Of a stretch of DNA of 41,618 nucleotides, positions 1 to 6,341 are shown in pieces. The notes beneath the pieces are model-generated. The model saw only the letters and a program-made list of their open reading frames with translations, did not search any database and had not been told where the DNA came from. The stretch is taken from positions 1 through 41,618 of the IMG/VR virus record IMGVR_UViG_3300032180_000019. One strand, written 5' to 3'. How positions within the stretch are numbered: position 1 is the stretch's first letter; every line of letters starts with the position of its first letter. Both the position numbers and the translations under genes were made by a program. Source of the DNA: a virus.

Positions 1-140
1 CCCGCCGCCGCCGCCGCCGCCGCCCCCGCCCCCCCCGCCGCCGCCGCCGCCGCCGCCGCCGCCCCCGGGGCCGCCGCCGACGCCGCCGCCGACGCCGCCC
101 GACGGTCCGCCGCCGCCGCCGCCGACGCCGCCCGATGGTC
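1..140. repeat. GCC-rich tandem repeat, left end of contig
   Basis: Tandem GCC triplets with embedded units gccgacgccgcccgaYggtcc are seen at about 85-110 and 121-141. The same units recur at 41,461-41,618. The repeat is coding (Ala, Asp, Arg, Trp, Ser) and is the probable reason the assembly was opened here. Confidence 0.85.
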
Positions 141-213
141 CGCCGCCGCCCGAGAAGAAGCTTACAAGAAAATGTCCAAGAAATTAATTCAGCTTATGAG
201 GGAGGCGATCTAA
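1..213 (+). CDS. C-terminal end of Ala/Asp/Arg/Trp/Ser repeat protein (5' part at the other end of the window)
   Basis: Frame 1 is open from base 1 to a TAA at 211-213. It begins with an almost pure Ala/Pro tract, then passes through repeat units of the type DAARWSA and finishes with a charged helix (REEAYKKMSKKLIQLM). Units of the same type end the window at 41,461-41,618, in a frame that continues exactly into base 1 if the ends are joined, giving about 273 aa in total. Proteins with a globular N-terminus, Ala/Trp/Asp/Arg repeats and a short charged helix at the end are common in phages and have no known function. Bases 1-66 are so low in complexity (GCC runs broken by CCC) that assembly or sequencing error is likely there. 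Confidence 0.7.
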   Translation, partial: PAAAAAAAPAPPAAAAAAAAAPGAAADAAADAARRSAAAAADAARWSAAAREEAYKKMSKKLIQLMREAI

Positions 214-214
214 C

Positions 215-598
215 ATGAAACCCAAATCCAAAAACCCCGGCCACACGCCGGGACCGTGGAAACAAAACGGGATGACGAGCATCACCACGTTACTGACTTC
301 GGATGGACCGCAAGCAACAGTCGATCCTATTGCGGATGTTTATCATCCGGGGGCAAATCAGTGTCTTAGCATGGAAGAATACAAACGAGAGCTTGCGAAG
401 GCGGAAGCCAACGCCGCCTTCATCGTCCGCGCCGTCAACGCGCATGAGGAGCTTTTGGAGGCGGCGAAGATGGCGAAGGAATTTATAGAGAGATTCAAGT
501 CCTGCGTCCCCGACTGGGCAGAGCGCATGAAATGCTCTCAGGAAGGCTACACGACAAGGCTTGAAGCCGCCATCCTCAAAGCCGAAGGAGGAAAATAA
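215..598 (+). CDS. HTPGPW-type small phage protein, unknown function
   Basis: 127 aa. ATG lies one base after the stop of the repeat gene, with gggaggcg as ribosome site. The N-terminus has the HTPGPW signature followed by a central EANAAFIVRAVNAHEELLEA helix. This architecture (HTPGPW, then EA.A..I..A....LLEA) is widespread in small early proteins of tailed phages. No catalytic motif is visible. It is first in a run of tightly packed rightward early genes. Family resemblance is good; function is unknown. Confidence 0.85.
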   Translation: MKPKSKNPGHTPGPWKQNGMTSITTLLTSDGPQATVDPIADVYHPGANQCLSMEEYKRELAKAEANAAFIVRAVNAHEELLEAAKMAKEFIERFKSCVPDWAERMKCSQEGYTTRLEAAILKAEGGK

Positions 599-600
599 CC

Positions 601-819
601 ATGGATCCCACAAACAAGGAACGGGCCGCCTGGGCTTATCAAGCATGCCAGGAATTCGCCAGGGCTAAAGGGGAAGTGTTTGACACCGACGACGTGGAGA
701 CGGAGGCGCAAGACTTAATAACGGACCTTCTCCACCTTGTCGGGAAACGTAAAGCTAAGCGTGTCCTTGAATGGGCCGTCGGTAACTATGAGATGGAAAA
801 AGGAGGAACCCAGAAGTAA
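601..819 (+). CDS. Small acidic phage protein
   Basis: 72 aa. It starts two bases after the preceding stop, with ggaggaaaa overlapping that gene's end. Predicted all-helical: an N-terminal helix (AAWAYQACQEFARAKG) and a DLITDLLHLVGKRKA segment. The A.dLi.DLlHl pattern is common in short phage early proteins of unknown role. No metal or nucleotide motif. Confidence 0.75.
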   Translation: MDPTNKERAAWAYQACQEFARAKGEVFDTDDVETEAQDLITDLLHLVGKRKAKRVLEWAVGNYEMEKGGTQK

Positions 820-832
820 TTACAGCCTCACC

Positions 833-849
833 AAAACCGCGCAAAGGAG
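833..849 (+). promoter_or_regulatory. Recurrent leader motif aaaaccgcgcaaaggag, copy 1
   Basis: This 17-base element ends in the ribosome site of the gene starting at 858. Near-identical copies precede the starts at 2320, 39,876 and 40,586. Only a Shine-Dalgarno need be conserved for translation, so the extra AAAACCGCGCA part suggests another function or duplication. Confidence 0.6.
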
Positions 850-857
850 TTACACAC

Positions 858-992
858 ATGAAACTAGGAGCCGTCGCAAGATTAACGGTCAGGGATTACC
901 GGACCTTAAACAATCCCATCATGCACCTGGTGCCTTCAAAAATGTTTTACTGGCAGGTCTCGGAAACGCTGTCCGTGGTGGTCGAGCCGTGA
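858..992 (+). CDS. 44-aa hypothetical protein
   Basis: Starts at ATG 858 after the aaaggag ribosome site (spacing 8). Begins MKLGAVARLTVRDYRTLNN and has a Trp/Tyr-containing middle (FYWQVSETLSVVVEP). Its TGA overlaps the GTG of the next gene (GTGA), which supports translational coupling. No family recognised. Confidence 0.55.
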   Translation: MKLGAVARLTVRDYRTLNNPIMHLVPSKMFYWQVSETLSVVVEP

Positions 993-1120
993 CGCGGGAC
1001 GAGCGGGAGCGGGTGGAGCGAATCAACCGGCAGATAGCGTCCTGGAGTCTTTTCTACTGGCTGATCGAAGGAAAAGGCCCGGACATCCGACCTAAGCCGG
1101 ACCCTGTAGAGGGCTGCTAA
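989..1120 (+). CDS. 43-aa hypothetical protein, GTG start
   Basis: GTG at 989 overlaps the preceding stop. The product has an Arg/Glu-rich N-terminus (TRDERERVERINRQIAS), then WSLFYWLIEGKG and a Pro-rich tail. This frame is open further upstream, but the GTGA overlap and the real gene at 858 favour the short form. Function unknown. Confidence 0.5.
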   Translation: MTRDERERVERINRQIASWSLFYWLIEGKGPDIRPKPDPVEGC

Positions 1121-1264
1121 CCGCGTTTCAACTCGGGGGCCTTCGGGCTTCCGGGTGGAAATACGGGAGAGGATATGATTATCAAAGGCATAAGCGCCGA
1201 TTTCGCATGGCGCGATTGACTGATTTGAGATAAGCTTACTTAACGACCATCACGGGAGGTGTCA

Positions 1265-1492
1265 ATGTCTTTGGACGGAATTTCGGTCTATGACAGCGAG
1301 ATCATGGGCCTCATGCGGGACTTACAAGCAAAGGGGATTCTGTTAATCGTCGTCGAAGGAAACAGAAACAAAGCGGACGTGGAGTTCGGCTCCGCGCTGC
1401 TGCCCGAAGTGCTGGACAAAGTGGTGGGCATGTTGGAAAGCGTGCTGGACGAGATTAAGCGGGACCGTGATTCTTTGGATAGGGGGAGTTAA
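1265..1492 (+). CDS. 75-aa hypothetical protein
   Basis: ATG 1265 is chosen over the in-frame GTG at 1259 because gggagg (1254-1259) is correctly spaced only for the ATG. The sequence alternates helices and short strands (GILLIVVEG) and ends acidic. No known domain. It precedes a further small gene with a gggggag leader. Confidence 0.65.
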   Translation: MSLDGISVYDSEIMGLMRDLQAKGILLIVVEGNRNKADVEFGSALLPEVLDKVVGMLESVLDEIKRDRDSLDRGS

Positions 1493-1506
1493 GGGGGAGT
1501 CAAATG
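1490..1506 (+). promoter_or_regulatory. Long ribosome site taagggggagtcaaatg
   Basis: Very strong purine ribosome site with the same layout (aagggggNgtcaaATG) as the starts at 6731 and 11,418. Confidence 0.5.
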
Positions 1507-1692
1507 ATCCAGTTCATCCGTGATAGAAAGACGAACGATCTTTGCCGGGTTCTCCACTACGGGAGCGACGGTTTTCTGACGGTGAGGATGCGGGACAAGA
1601 AGACCCATTTTGTTAAGCGCGACGACGCCATTATGATAAGCGCGATGTCTTTGGCGCCTGGCCTCCCGGAGGTCGCGCGGAAAATCGCATGA
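1504..1692 (+). CDS. 62-aa hypothetical protein
   Basis: Start set by the gggggag site ending 5 bases upstream. Begins MIQFIRDRKTNDLCRVLHYG, likely a small beta-rich fold followed by a helix. The stop overlaps the next ATG (ATGA at 1689-1692), indicating one coupled transcript. No recognised family. Confidence 0.65.
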   Translation: MIQFIRDRKTNDLCRVLHYGSDGFLTVRMRDKKTHFVKRDDAIMISAMSLAPGLPEVARKIA

Positions 1693-1883
1693 CGCCGGCC
1701 AACCAGAAAAAGCTGCGGCGTTTGCTGGAAATTTTGGAGAGGGCTTACCATTTGGATAAGCGCCCTTTTTGGGAGCAGGGGGTTATCGAGCGTGTCGAAA
1801 AAATGGATGAACTGGAAAAAAATATATTTAAAGATCCACAACATCCAAAAGCTGAAAGTGCCGGACAAATGTCCGGCGTGTAA
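1689..1883 (+). CDS. 64-aa helical hypothetical protein
   Basis: Starts by ATGA overlap. Rich in Lys/Arg/Leu/Glu and predicted helical over residues 1-50 (KKLRRLLEILERAYHLDKR). Overlaps the following zinc-ribbon ORF in another frame by about 90 bases, so the last residues may not be conserved. Function unknown. Confidence 0.6.
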   Translation: MTPANQKKLRRLLEILERAYHLDKRPFWEQGVIERVEKMDELEKNIFKDPQHPKAESAGQMSGV

Positions 1884-2112
1884 GCGGGGTAGAATTTTAG
1901 TGAAGATCGGCCGACGGGCTTTCGCGTTCGAGTGCACGCATTGCCTGTTGCTATGGACGCCGCAGTTGTTAAGAGGACTTGAAAGAGGGGCGATGGGAAT
2001 GTATACTTCCGGCGTCGCCCCCCAGGGATCAAAGAAACAGGTTACTCCGCCCGGAGCCCTGTCCTTTGCGCGGCCTTCGGCGGGGCGACACTATTTTAAG
2101 GGGACGACATGA
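1792..2112 (+). CDS. Zinc-ribbon-like small protein, GTG start
   Basis: 106 aa from GTG 1792 (caggggg about 10 bases upstream); a later GTG at 1858 is the alternative if the overlap with the previous gene is judged too long. CPAC and CTHC spaced by about 20 residues form a zinc-ribbon pair. The C-terminal third is low in predicted structure. The stop overlaps the next ATG (ATGA). Confidence 0.5.
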   Translation: MSKKWMNWKKIYLKIHNIQKLKVPDKCPACKRGRILVKIGRRAFAFECTHCLLLWTPQLLRGLERGAMGMYTSGVAPQGSKKQVTPPGALSFARPSAGRHYFKGTT

Positions 2113-2342
2113 AGCGTAAGAAATATCCGGAGTGGGTATGCCAGCCATGCGGCCAGCGGCACGGCCATCATCAGCGTGAATTTTCCACATGGCATACTGG
2201 GGAATGCGGTGTTTGTGGTAAGCGGACTGCCGTAACGGAGCCGAGAGATTTTTATTATCCAAGATTTCCAGAGCACAGCTTTGAGAACAGTAATAAAACC
2301 GCGCAAGGGAGAAAATCAAATGCCAGGAAGAGTCACTCATAG
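2109..2342 (+). CDS. Small zinc-finger phage protein
   Basis: 77 aa. CQPC near the N-terminus and CGVC about 25 residues later, followed by GKRTAVTEPRDFYYP. The WHTGECGVCGKRTAVTEPRDF pattern is a common phage zinc-binding family of unknown function. The last ~15 residues overlap the next gene and look unconserved. Confidence 0.75.
   Translation: MKRKKYPEWVCQPCGQRHGHHQREFSTWHTGECGVCGKRTAVTEPRDFYYPRFPEHSFENSNKTAQGRKSNARKSHS
2295..2311 (+). promoter_or_regulatory. Recurrent leader motif aaaaccgcgcaagggag, copy 2
   Basis: Exact match to the copy at 40,563-40,579. Supplies the ribosome site for the ATG at 2320 and lies inside the end of the preceding zinc-finger gene. Confidence 0.6.
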
Positions 2343-2622
2343 TTCGATGTTGATACAAGAGATGTATGACAGAATCCCCAAGTCTCTTGTTGACGAGATC
2401 ATGAAAAAGATTGGTAAGTCGGTTCTTCCGTCCGGGGACATTGTTCGCCGTCAGCCGTGCATTCCAAAAATAGTTTACATCGTGCTGATGGCGCACGGAG
2501 CGTTTGAGACGAACGAGTCCGACTTCTTCACGCGGCTGGCCGTTGACTGGATCGAGAGTCGCGCCATTCGGCTTGGCATCAACAATATCCTGCGTCAGCA
2601 CCAGAAATGGAGGGCCGCATAA
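2320..2622 (+). CDS. 100-aa hypothetical protein upstream of integrase
   Basis: ATG 2320 chosen because the aagggag motif lies at correct spacing; a TTG at 2281 also opens the frame. Mostly helical with a basic middle (DEIMKKIGKSVLP, RRQPCIPKIVYIV). The stop TAA overlaps the integrase ATG (TAATG). No family recognised. Confidence 0.65.
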   Translation: MPGRVTHSSMLIQEMYDRIPKSLVDEIMKKIGKSVLPSGDIVRRQPCIPKIVYIVLMAHGAFETNESDFFTRLAVDWIESRAIRLGINNILRQHQKWRAA

Positions 2623-3758
2623 TGTCACAGCTCCAGCCACGCGGGAAAAAAGGCATCTACACCTGGATCTCTGACAACGGTCAGTGGAAATCGACAGGAA
2701 CGTCGGATTTGACCGCAGCCAAGGCCCTTCAGATCAAATGGGATCGGCAGCTCTTCTATTCCATGAACGGCCTCGTCGACAAGGACATGACCTGGGCGGA
2801 CTACCGCGAAGAGTATGAGCGGCTCTATGAGTCCACTCATGCCCACAACTCGTCCGTCAAGCTCAACTACATCCTCAACACGTTCGAGCGGATCATGAAA
2901 GTCCTGGGCTGCGACCTGTCCGTGTCCCGCCTGTCCGTCGTGAACATGGTTCTCTGCGAAGAGTGGCAATCCGTTCGACTTCGGGAAGTCACTCACCAGA
3001 CGGTGGACACCGAGCAGAAATATCTGGAGCCCTTCTTCAAGAAGGCGCACCAGCGCGGATACATTGAACGGAACCCGTTCGTCGACATCCCCCGCGTCAA
3101 GTTCGTGCCAACGGAAGCCAAGTGCCTGACATTTGATGAGGCTAAGCGGTTCTTAGGGGAGCTGGAAACGGACGGCGAGTTGTATAATCTGCTGGGCATT
3201 TTCGTGTATGACACAGGGATGCGGCGGGACGAGGTGGCGCACCAGAGGATCGAGGACGTGGACTTCGTGCGGGGCCTTGTCCAGGTCAGGAACCATGCGC
3301 CGGCCTGCGTCTGTCACCAATGCGAGAAAAGCGAGTTCCCCGGCTGGAAGACCAAGACCGGCCGGGAGCGTGTTGTGCCGCTGTCTCCCCGCCTCCAGAC
3401 GATGCTCCTGGGCCTTTTCCAGAAGCAGAAGATGGGGTGCATCTTCCCCATTCATCCGCTTACCATCACCGAAGTCTTTAAGCGGGCCTACGCGCGGGCG
3501 AAGGTAGACGGCAAGGTGGGCGTCCACACCTTGAGGCACATGATGGCCAACGACCTGCGGCGCGCCGGCGTGGACGAGGAGATCCGGAAGGCCATCCTGG
3601 GCCACGCCAAGACGTCCGCCCACGAGACCTACATGCACGTCGATGTCGGAGAACTGCAAGCCGCGATGGCCCGGCTGCTGGAGTGGCGGAAGGGCCAGGA
3701 AACCAAAATAAAGCGGTTATATGACTCCGGATTCGAGATAATTGAGGCGCAAGCATGA
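2622..3758 (+). CDS. int: Tyrosine recombinase (phage integrase)
   Basis: 378 aa, normal size for phage integrases. ATG 2622 preferred over 2607 because ggagg at 2609-2613 fits it. The N-terminus has an arm/core-binding region; the catalytic domain covers about residues 165-350. Visible catalytic residues are Arg201 (TGMRRDE), the Lys/beta-hairpin KTKTGRERVVPL, His302/Arg305 (HTLRH), His328 (GHAKTSAHETY) and the nucleophile Tyr337. Between the Arg box and the Lys hairpin there is an unusual Cys cluster (C229, C231, C234: CVCHQC) that could bind metal. It catalyses site-specific integration and excision. The following 470 bp contain repeated TTTGCTAT elements and probably attP. Confidence 0.95.
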   Translation: MSQLQPRGKKGIYTWISDNGQWKSTGTSDLTAAKALQIKWDRQLFYSMNGLVDKDMTWADYREEYERLYESTHAHNSSVKLNYILNTFERIMKVLGCDLSVSRLSVVNMVLCEEWQSVRLREVTHQTVDTEQKYLEPFFKKAHQRGYIERNPFVDIPRVKFVPTEAKCLTFDEAKRFLGELETDGELYNLLGIFVYDTGMRRDEVAHQRIEDVDFVRGLVQVRNHAPACVCHQCEKSEFPGWKTKTGRERVVPLSPRLQTMLLGLFQKQKMGCIFPIHPLTITEVFKRAYARAKVDGKVGVHTLRHMMANDLRRAGVDEEIRKAILGHAKTSAHETYMHVDVGELQAAMARLLEWRKGQETKIKRLYDSGFEIIEAQA

Positions 3759-3775
3759 AACAGAACTGTAAAGAA

Positions 3776-3791
3776 ATTTGCTATGAATTTG
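3776..3791 (+). repeat. 16-bp direct repeat, copy 1 (atttgctatgaatttg)
   Basis: Identical to 3965-3980. Starts 17 bases after the integrase stop and is followed directly by another TTTGCTATG. Candidate arm-type integrase site or att component. Confidence 0.8.
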
Positions 3792-3800
3792 CTATGGACT

Positions 3801-3815
3801 TTTGCTGCGGTTTGC
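3801..3815 (-). promoter_or_regulatory. Shared operator-like motif GCAAACCGCAGCAAA
   Basis: On the minus strand this reads GCAAAC-CG-CAGCAAA, the same 15-mer (two variable centre bases) as at 8203-8217 and 39,028-39,042. Located between integrase and the repeat-rich att region. Confidence 0.55.
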
Positions 3816-3964
3816 GCAAAATGCGTCATTTGCTACTATTTGCGCAGGGTCAAAAAAAGGCCTTTTTCCGTCGTCAAAATCTGAAAAGCGTTGATTTCAT
3901 TCATTACTAGGATTTTCGGGTCATTAGCTCAACAGGACTGATGACTTCCGTCGAGAATTGATGG

Positions 3965-3980
3965 ATTTGCTATGAATTTG
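3965..3980 (+). repeat. 16-bp direct repeat, copy 2 (atttgctatgaatttg)
   Basis: Second perfect copy, 189 bp after the first. Such spaced repeats beside an integrase are typical of arm-type binding sites. Confidence 0.8.
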
Positions 3981-4437
3981 TATATTTTGCGTGCAGCACG
4001 GAAGGACGTGCACAGTAGCTACGGTCTTGGGCGGGGCCTCGGCATCGTGCTCAACAAATAATCCAAGAAGCCGGTATCAAGCCCGGCCCGCAAGATAAAG
4101 CCTGTGCCGTCAGCTTGCCCTTACCAAGTAGGTGAAATATCCGAAAGGATTAGGCGTACGGGCGCAGGCCGATTTGTCACAAGTTATAATTGAAAAGTTG
4201 AGTCGTGACACAAACACAAAAGGAAAAAAATGAAACTCGAAGACCAAGTCATTAGCCTGGAATTGGCCGAAAAGCTGAAAGATCTTGGTGTCAAGCAGGA
4301 AAGCTATTTTTATTGGGAGTCGGCCCAGGTCTATCCAAAAGAGGGGCGAAAATTTTCCGTTCATAGAAAGAGTGAATTTTCAGATGGTTTTGTCAGAGGC
4401 AGTAATGGGTTTTCCGCCTTCACTGTCTCTGAGTTGG

Positions 4438-4445
4438 GGGAAATG
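4438..4445 (+). repeat. 8-bp target-site duplication GGGAAATG, left
   Basis: Identical to 5891-5898. It directly abuts the left terminal inverted repeat. Eight bases is the usual duplication length for the IS1595 family. Confidence 0.9.
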
Positions 4446-4468
4446 GGGGATTATCCCTTTGGCAAAAT
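4446..4468 (+). repeat. Left terminal inverted repeat of the IS
   Basis: 22 of 23 bases match the reverse complement of 5868-5890. The mismatch is at the 16th base. Confidence 0.9.
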
Positions 4469-4507
4469 AAGCCGTAACATATGGTTACGATTTTGTAGAA
4501 TCTTCGC

Positions 4508-5476
4508 GTGGAGTGTAAAATCCCATCTAAAATCTTCTTGTCAATCCGCAAGGCCGCCCTCGCCATTGCGGGGGTTGTATTTTCATTTTGTCTATGGTTT
4601 TTTATGGAACCGATAGTTGAGGGTTTTGGGGCAAGGTGTGCCTTGTCTTGTGTGGTCCTAATAACGGGGAATGCCTGCATTTTATTGGGGATATGGAATG
4701 TGGCCTTTCGTTGCAGGGTGTGGATATCAGTATTATTCACTGTTGTAATGGTCCCACTTTCTATCTATGCACTGGACATCCAGCTTGGCAGGGACGAGAA
4801 AAATATCCCATATACCCCTAAGCATCCTCCGGTTAATAGTGTTGATTTAAATCGACTTAAAAGTGATTTGGTGAAGGCAATGAGTGACGCTTTAGATATG
4901 AAAATGGACAAGCCATACAAATTCAAGAAATCGGATTTTTTATTCTCGATAGACAGGCATCCTTTACCAAATACGAGCTACTCAGAGCGCAGGTTTTTCA
5001 ATATGAAAGAGGATGTCGACCATACAATTACACTGATCAACCATAGCTCAAAGACGCTTACAGATTATATGGTGATGGTTAAAATGAAAAACTGTTCTCT
5101 CAAGTCCCATGATCAGTCTTCCCACTGGGATGCGTGCACAACAGACGCACAAGATTGGGATTGTCTGGAAGCAGAAGAAACTAATGGGCATCTTATGATT
5201 AATCCTGGGGAAGGACTTTCTTTGCCTAAATTTTCATATCACCGTTTACGAGAGGATGGCGGATTCGCCATCAAAATTGCCTTATCCATCAAAGATGCGG
5301 GGATTCTGGAATATGGCGGAGCGCGGCGGGATCCACACGAATACGGTGGAGTCCTACTTCTCCCTGCTGAAAAGGGGAATCATGGGGACGTTTCATCACA
5401 TTGGGGAACAGCACGTGGACCAGTATTGCGGCGAGTTCGCTTTCCGCTGGAACACGAACGGCGAATCAGACCATGA
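4508..5476 (+). CDS. IS passenger: predicted 3-TM membrane protein, 3' end fused to transposase DNA
   Basis: Up to 322 aa from GTG 4508 (no good ribosome site; ATG 4604 is an alternative). Three hydrophobic segments at about residues 14-34, 43-64 and 72-92 are followed by a soluble domain containing VDHTITLINHSSKTLTDYMV, which looks like a beta-sandwich strand pattern. From about residue 273 (base 5325) the frame is merely the shadow of transposase codons, so the original 3' end was lost in a deletion that joined this gene to the transposase remnant. I do not recognise the family. Low-GC codon use fits foreign origin. A cargo or immunity role is only a guess. Confidence 0.5.
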   Translation: MECKIPSKIFLSIRKAALAIAGVVFSFCLWFFMEPIVEGFGARCALSCVVLITGNACILLGIWNVAFRCRVWISVLFTVVMVPLSIYALDIQLGRDEKNIPYTPKHPPVNSVDLNRLKSDLVKAMSDALDMKMDKPYKFKKSDFLFSIDRHPLPNTSYSERRFFNMKEDVDHTITLINHSSKTLTDYMVMVKMKNCSLKSHDQSSHWDACTTDAQDWDCLEAEETNGHLMINPGEGLSLPKFSYHRLREDGGFAIKIALSIKDAGILEYGGARRDPHEYGGVLLLPAEKGNHGDVSSHWGTARGPVLRRVRFPLEHERRIRP

Positions 5477-5543
5477 CCGCGCTGTTGCGATCCTTGCCGC
5501 GACCGAAGGTAAGCGGTTAGTTTATAAAAATCTGATGGCCTAG
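5325..5543 (+). pseudogene. IS1595/ISXO2-type transposase, C-terminal remnant
   Basis: About 72 codons from GGIHTNTVESYFSLLKRG to the stop TAG, in a different frame from the passenger ORF. HTNTVESYFSLLKRGIMGTF, then HVDQYCGEFAFRWN and a GKRLVYKNL end, is the conserved C-terminal part of DDE/N transposases of the IS1595 family, including the region of the third active-site residue. The zinc ribbon and first two catalytic aspartates (normally ~200 residues upstream) are missing. Confidence 0.88.
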
Positions 5544-5550
5544 GAGATTT

Positions 5551-5673
5551 GTGAAGAAAAAGGGAAAGAAGAAACGGCGAGACAAGCCCATCAGCCTACA
5601 TCCGCTCTCTTATGAAGAGGCGGTGAAGGCTTTGCTATCCGTAAAGCCGCCGAAAAAGAGGGGTCGCAAATGA
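5551..5673 (+). CDS. 40-aa basic accessory protein of the IS
   Basis: GTG 5551 follows taggag at correct spacing. The Lys/Arg-rich N-terminus is followed by PISLHPLSYEEAVKALLSVK and a KKRGRK tail. Short ORFs with this PISL.PL.fEEA...LL.VKP pattern commonly sit directly after IS1595/ISXO2-type transposases. The role is unknown. The TGA overlaps the next ATG. Confidence 0.7.
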   Translation: MKKKGKKKRRDKPISLHPLSYEEAVKALLSVKPPKKRGRK

Positions 5674-5858
5674 GGAAGCGGAAAAAGGCTGGGAAGAATC
5701 CACCACAAATCACGCTTGGGGGGGACATCGGTCAAAAAGTTTGGAAGCGTTACATTGTCCCGCTCTTAAAGAAGTCTGACCTTTCAACGCGAGAGATCGG
5801 AAAGACGCTCGGTGTGTCCGCTATGACGGTTTCAAGGTGGCGAAGTGCCTACCTCTAA
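5670..5858 (+). CDS. 62-aa helix-turn-helix protein inside the IS
   Basis: Starts by ATGA overlap with the previous ORF. Basic N-terminus (RKRKKAGKNPP), then KSDLSTREIGKTLGVSAMTV, a clear helix-turn-helix at residues ~40-60 ending at the stop. It lies wholly inside the IS, 32 bp from its right end. It could regulate or assist the element, or be a truncated fragment. Confidence 0.55.
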   Translation: MRKRKKAGKNPPQITLGGDIGQKVWKRYIVPLLKKSDLSTREIGKTLGVSAMTVSRWRSAYL

Positions 5859-5867
5859 CGAGGTCAG

Positions 5868-5890
5868 ATTTTGCGAAAGGGATAATCCCC
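5868..5890 (-). repeat. Right terminal inverted repeat of the IS
   Basis: Reverse complement matches the left end over 22 of 23 bases. Immediately followed by the second target-site copy. Confidence 0.9.
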
Positions 5891-5898
5891 GGGAAATG
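5891..5898 (+). repeat. 8-bp target-site duplication GGGAAATG, right
   Basis: Exact copy of 4438-4445. Confidence 0.9.
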
Positions 5899-6110
5899 CT
5901 TCCGAAATGGACTTCCTCCTGGCGAGATGTCGCAGTCGGAGATGGTGATTTAGGGGCAGGTAATTCATATATCTGTCAGCTTGGACGGAACTTTCCGCCC
6001 GAATGGCCTGACGAAGATAAAGAGTCCCGTTATTTTGATTGCGCCAAAACCGAAGCCGACGCCCGCGCGAAGCTGCTGATCTATCTCATCGAAAAAGAAC
6101 TCGTAAAGCC

Positions 6111-6341
6111 ATGACCACCTGGAAAGATGAAGAAAAATGGCACGAACTTTACTTGGAGATGAACCGCCTAAATTTGCAACTTGCGACAAGAAACGTGGAG
6201 CTGTCCGAAAAGCTCCGCATGGTTGAGCATGGGAACCGGGAGCTTTTGCAGGAAATCGAGGCGTTGAAGAGCGGAGACCATCCGGCCGTGCGAAAGATTG
6301 TCGAGGAACGGCTGAAAGAGTTTAGGGATCAGTTTGATTGA
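6111..6341 (+). CDS. 76-aa coiled-coil protein
   Basis: Starts by ATGA overlap with the split gene's stop. Residues ~12-50 form a heptad-like coiled coil (LYLEMNRLNLQLATRNVEL, EKLRMV, REllqEIEAL). Acidic/basic balanced, with no cysteine. Probably a small oligomeric phage protein; function unknown. If it depended on coupling to the upstream gene, the IS may reduce its expression. Confidence 0.65.
   Translation: MTTWKDEEKWHELYLEMNRLNLQLATRNVELSEKLRMVEHGNRELLQEIEALKSGDHPAVRKIVEERLKEFRDQFD

Larger units (their letters stand above)
3759..4229. other. Gene-free region after integrase: probable attP and regulatory repeats
   Basis: No convincing gene. Contents are a perfect 16-bp direct repeat (3776-3791, 3965-3980), further TTTGCTA copies at about 3788 and 3829, TTTGCGCAAA at 3811-3820, the shared 15-bp operator-like motif on the minus strand (3801-3815), the palindrome aaaaaggccttttt near 3855-3868, and a small GNRA-capped hairpin (atccgaaaggat) near 4139-4150. 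Integrase arm and core sites normally lie here. A short host-identical core cannot be identified without a host genome. Confidence 0.55.
4446..5890 (+). mobile_element. IS1595-family element, 1445 bp, transposase-truncated with passenger genes
   Basis: Ends are a 23-bp inverted repeat with one mismatch (GGGGATTATCCCTTT then G/C then GCAAAAT; left 4446-4468, right 5868-5890). It is flanked by the 8-bp duplication GGGAAATG. Inside are an ORF for a 3-TM protein (4508-), the last ~72 codons of an ISXO2/IS1595-type transposase (5325-5543), a 40-aa accessory ORF typical downstream of such transposases, and a small helix-turn-helix ORF. The N-terminal zinc ribbon and the catalytic aspartates are absent, so the element is probably non-autonomous and was moved by a transposase elsewhere in the host. 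Its AT-richer DNA contrasts with the phage. Confidence 0.92.
4230..6114 (+). pseudogene. 143-aa phage early protein, split by an IS
   Basis: The 5' half is 4230-4445 (72 codons, ending FTVSELGEM) and the 3' half 5899-6114 (71 codons plus stop, starting LPKWTSSWRD). Removing 4446-5898 (element plus one target copy) restores one uninterrupted 143-aa reading frame: KLEDQVISLELAEKLKDLGV at the start, SAFTVSELGEMLPKW at the joint and TEADARAKLLIYLIEKEL near the end. That order is the hallmark of a common small phage protein of unknown function. As it stands, translation from 4230 runs into the element and stops at 4616 after 56 foreign residues, so the gene is broken. Its downstream neighbour starts by ATGA overlap, which shows both halves belong to the phage operon. 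Confidence 0.9.

Noticed and set aside
1-141. CRISPR-like array at the contig ends
   Set aside because: Units are directly adjoining, GCC-based and coding; no unique spacers.
1175-1219. 14-codon ORF MIIKGISADFAWRD with a gggagagga site
   Set aside because: Too short for support; no coupling with neighbours.
3917-3936. tRNA-like 5' end gggtcattagctcaacagga
   Set aside because: No D-stem partner, anticodon arm or acceptor match follows.
4130-4175. Group II intron or riboswitch around the GNRA hairpin
   Set aside because: Only a 4-bp stem with GAAA loop; no domain V or reverse transcriptase nearby.
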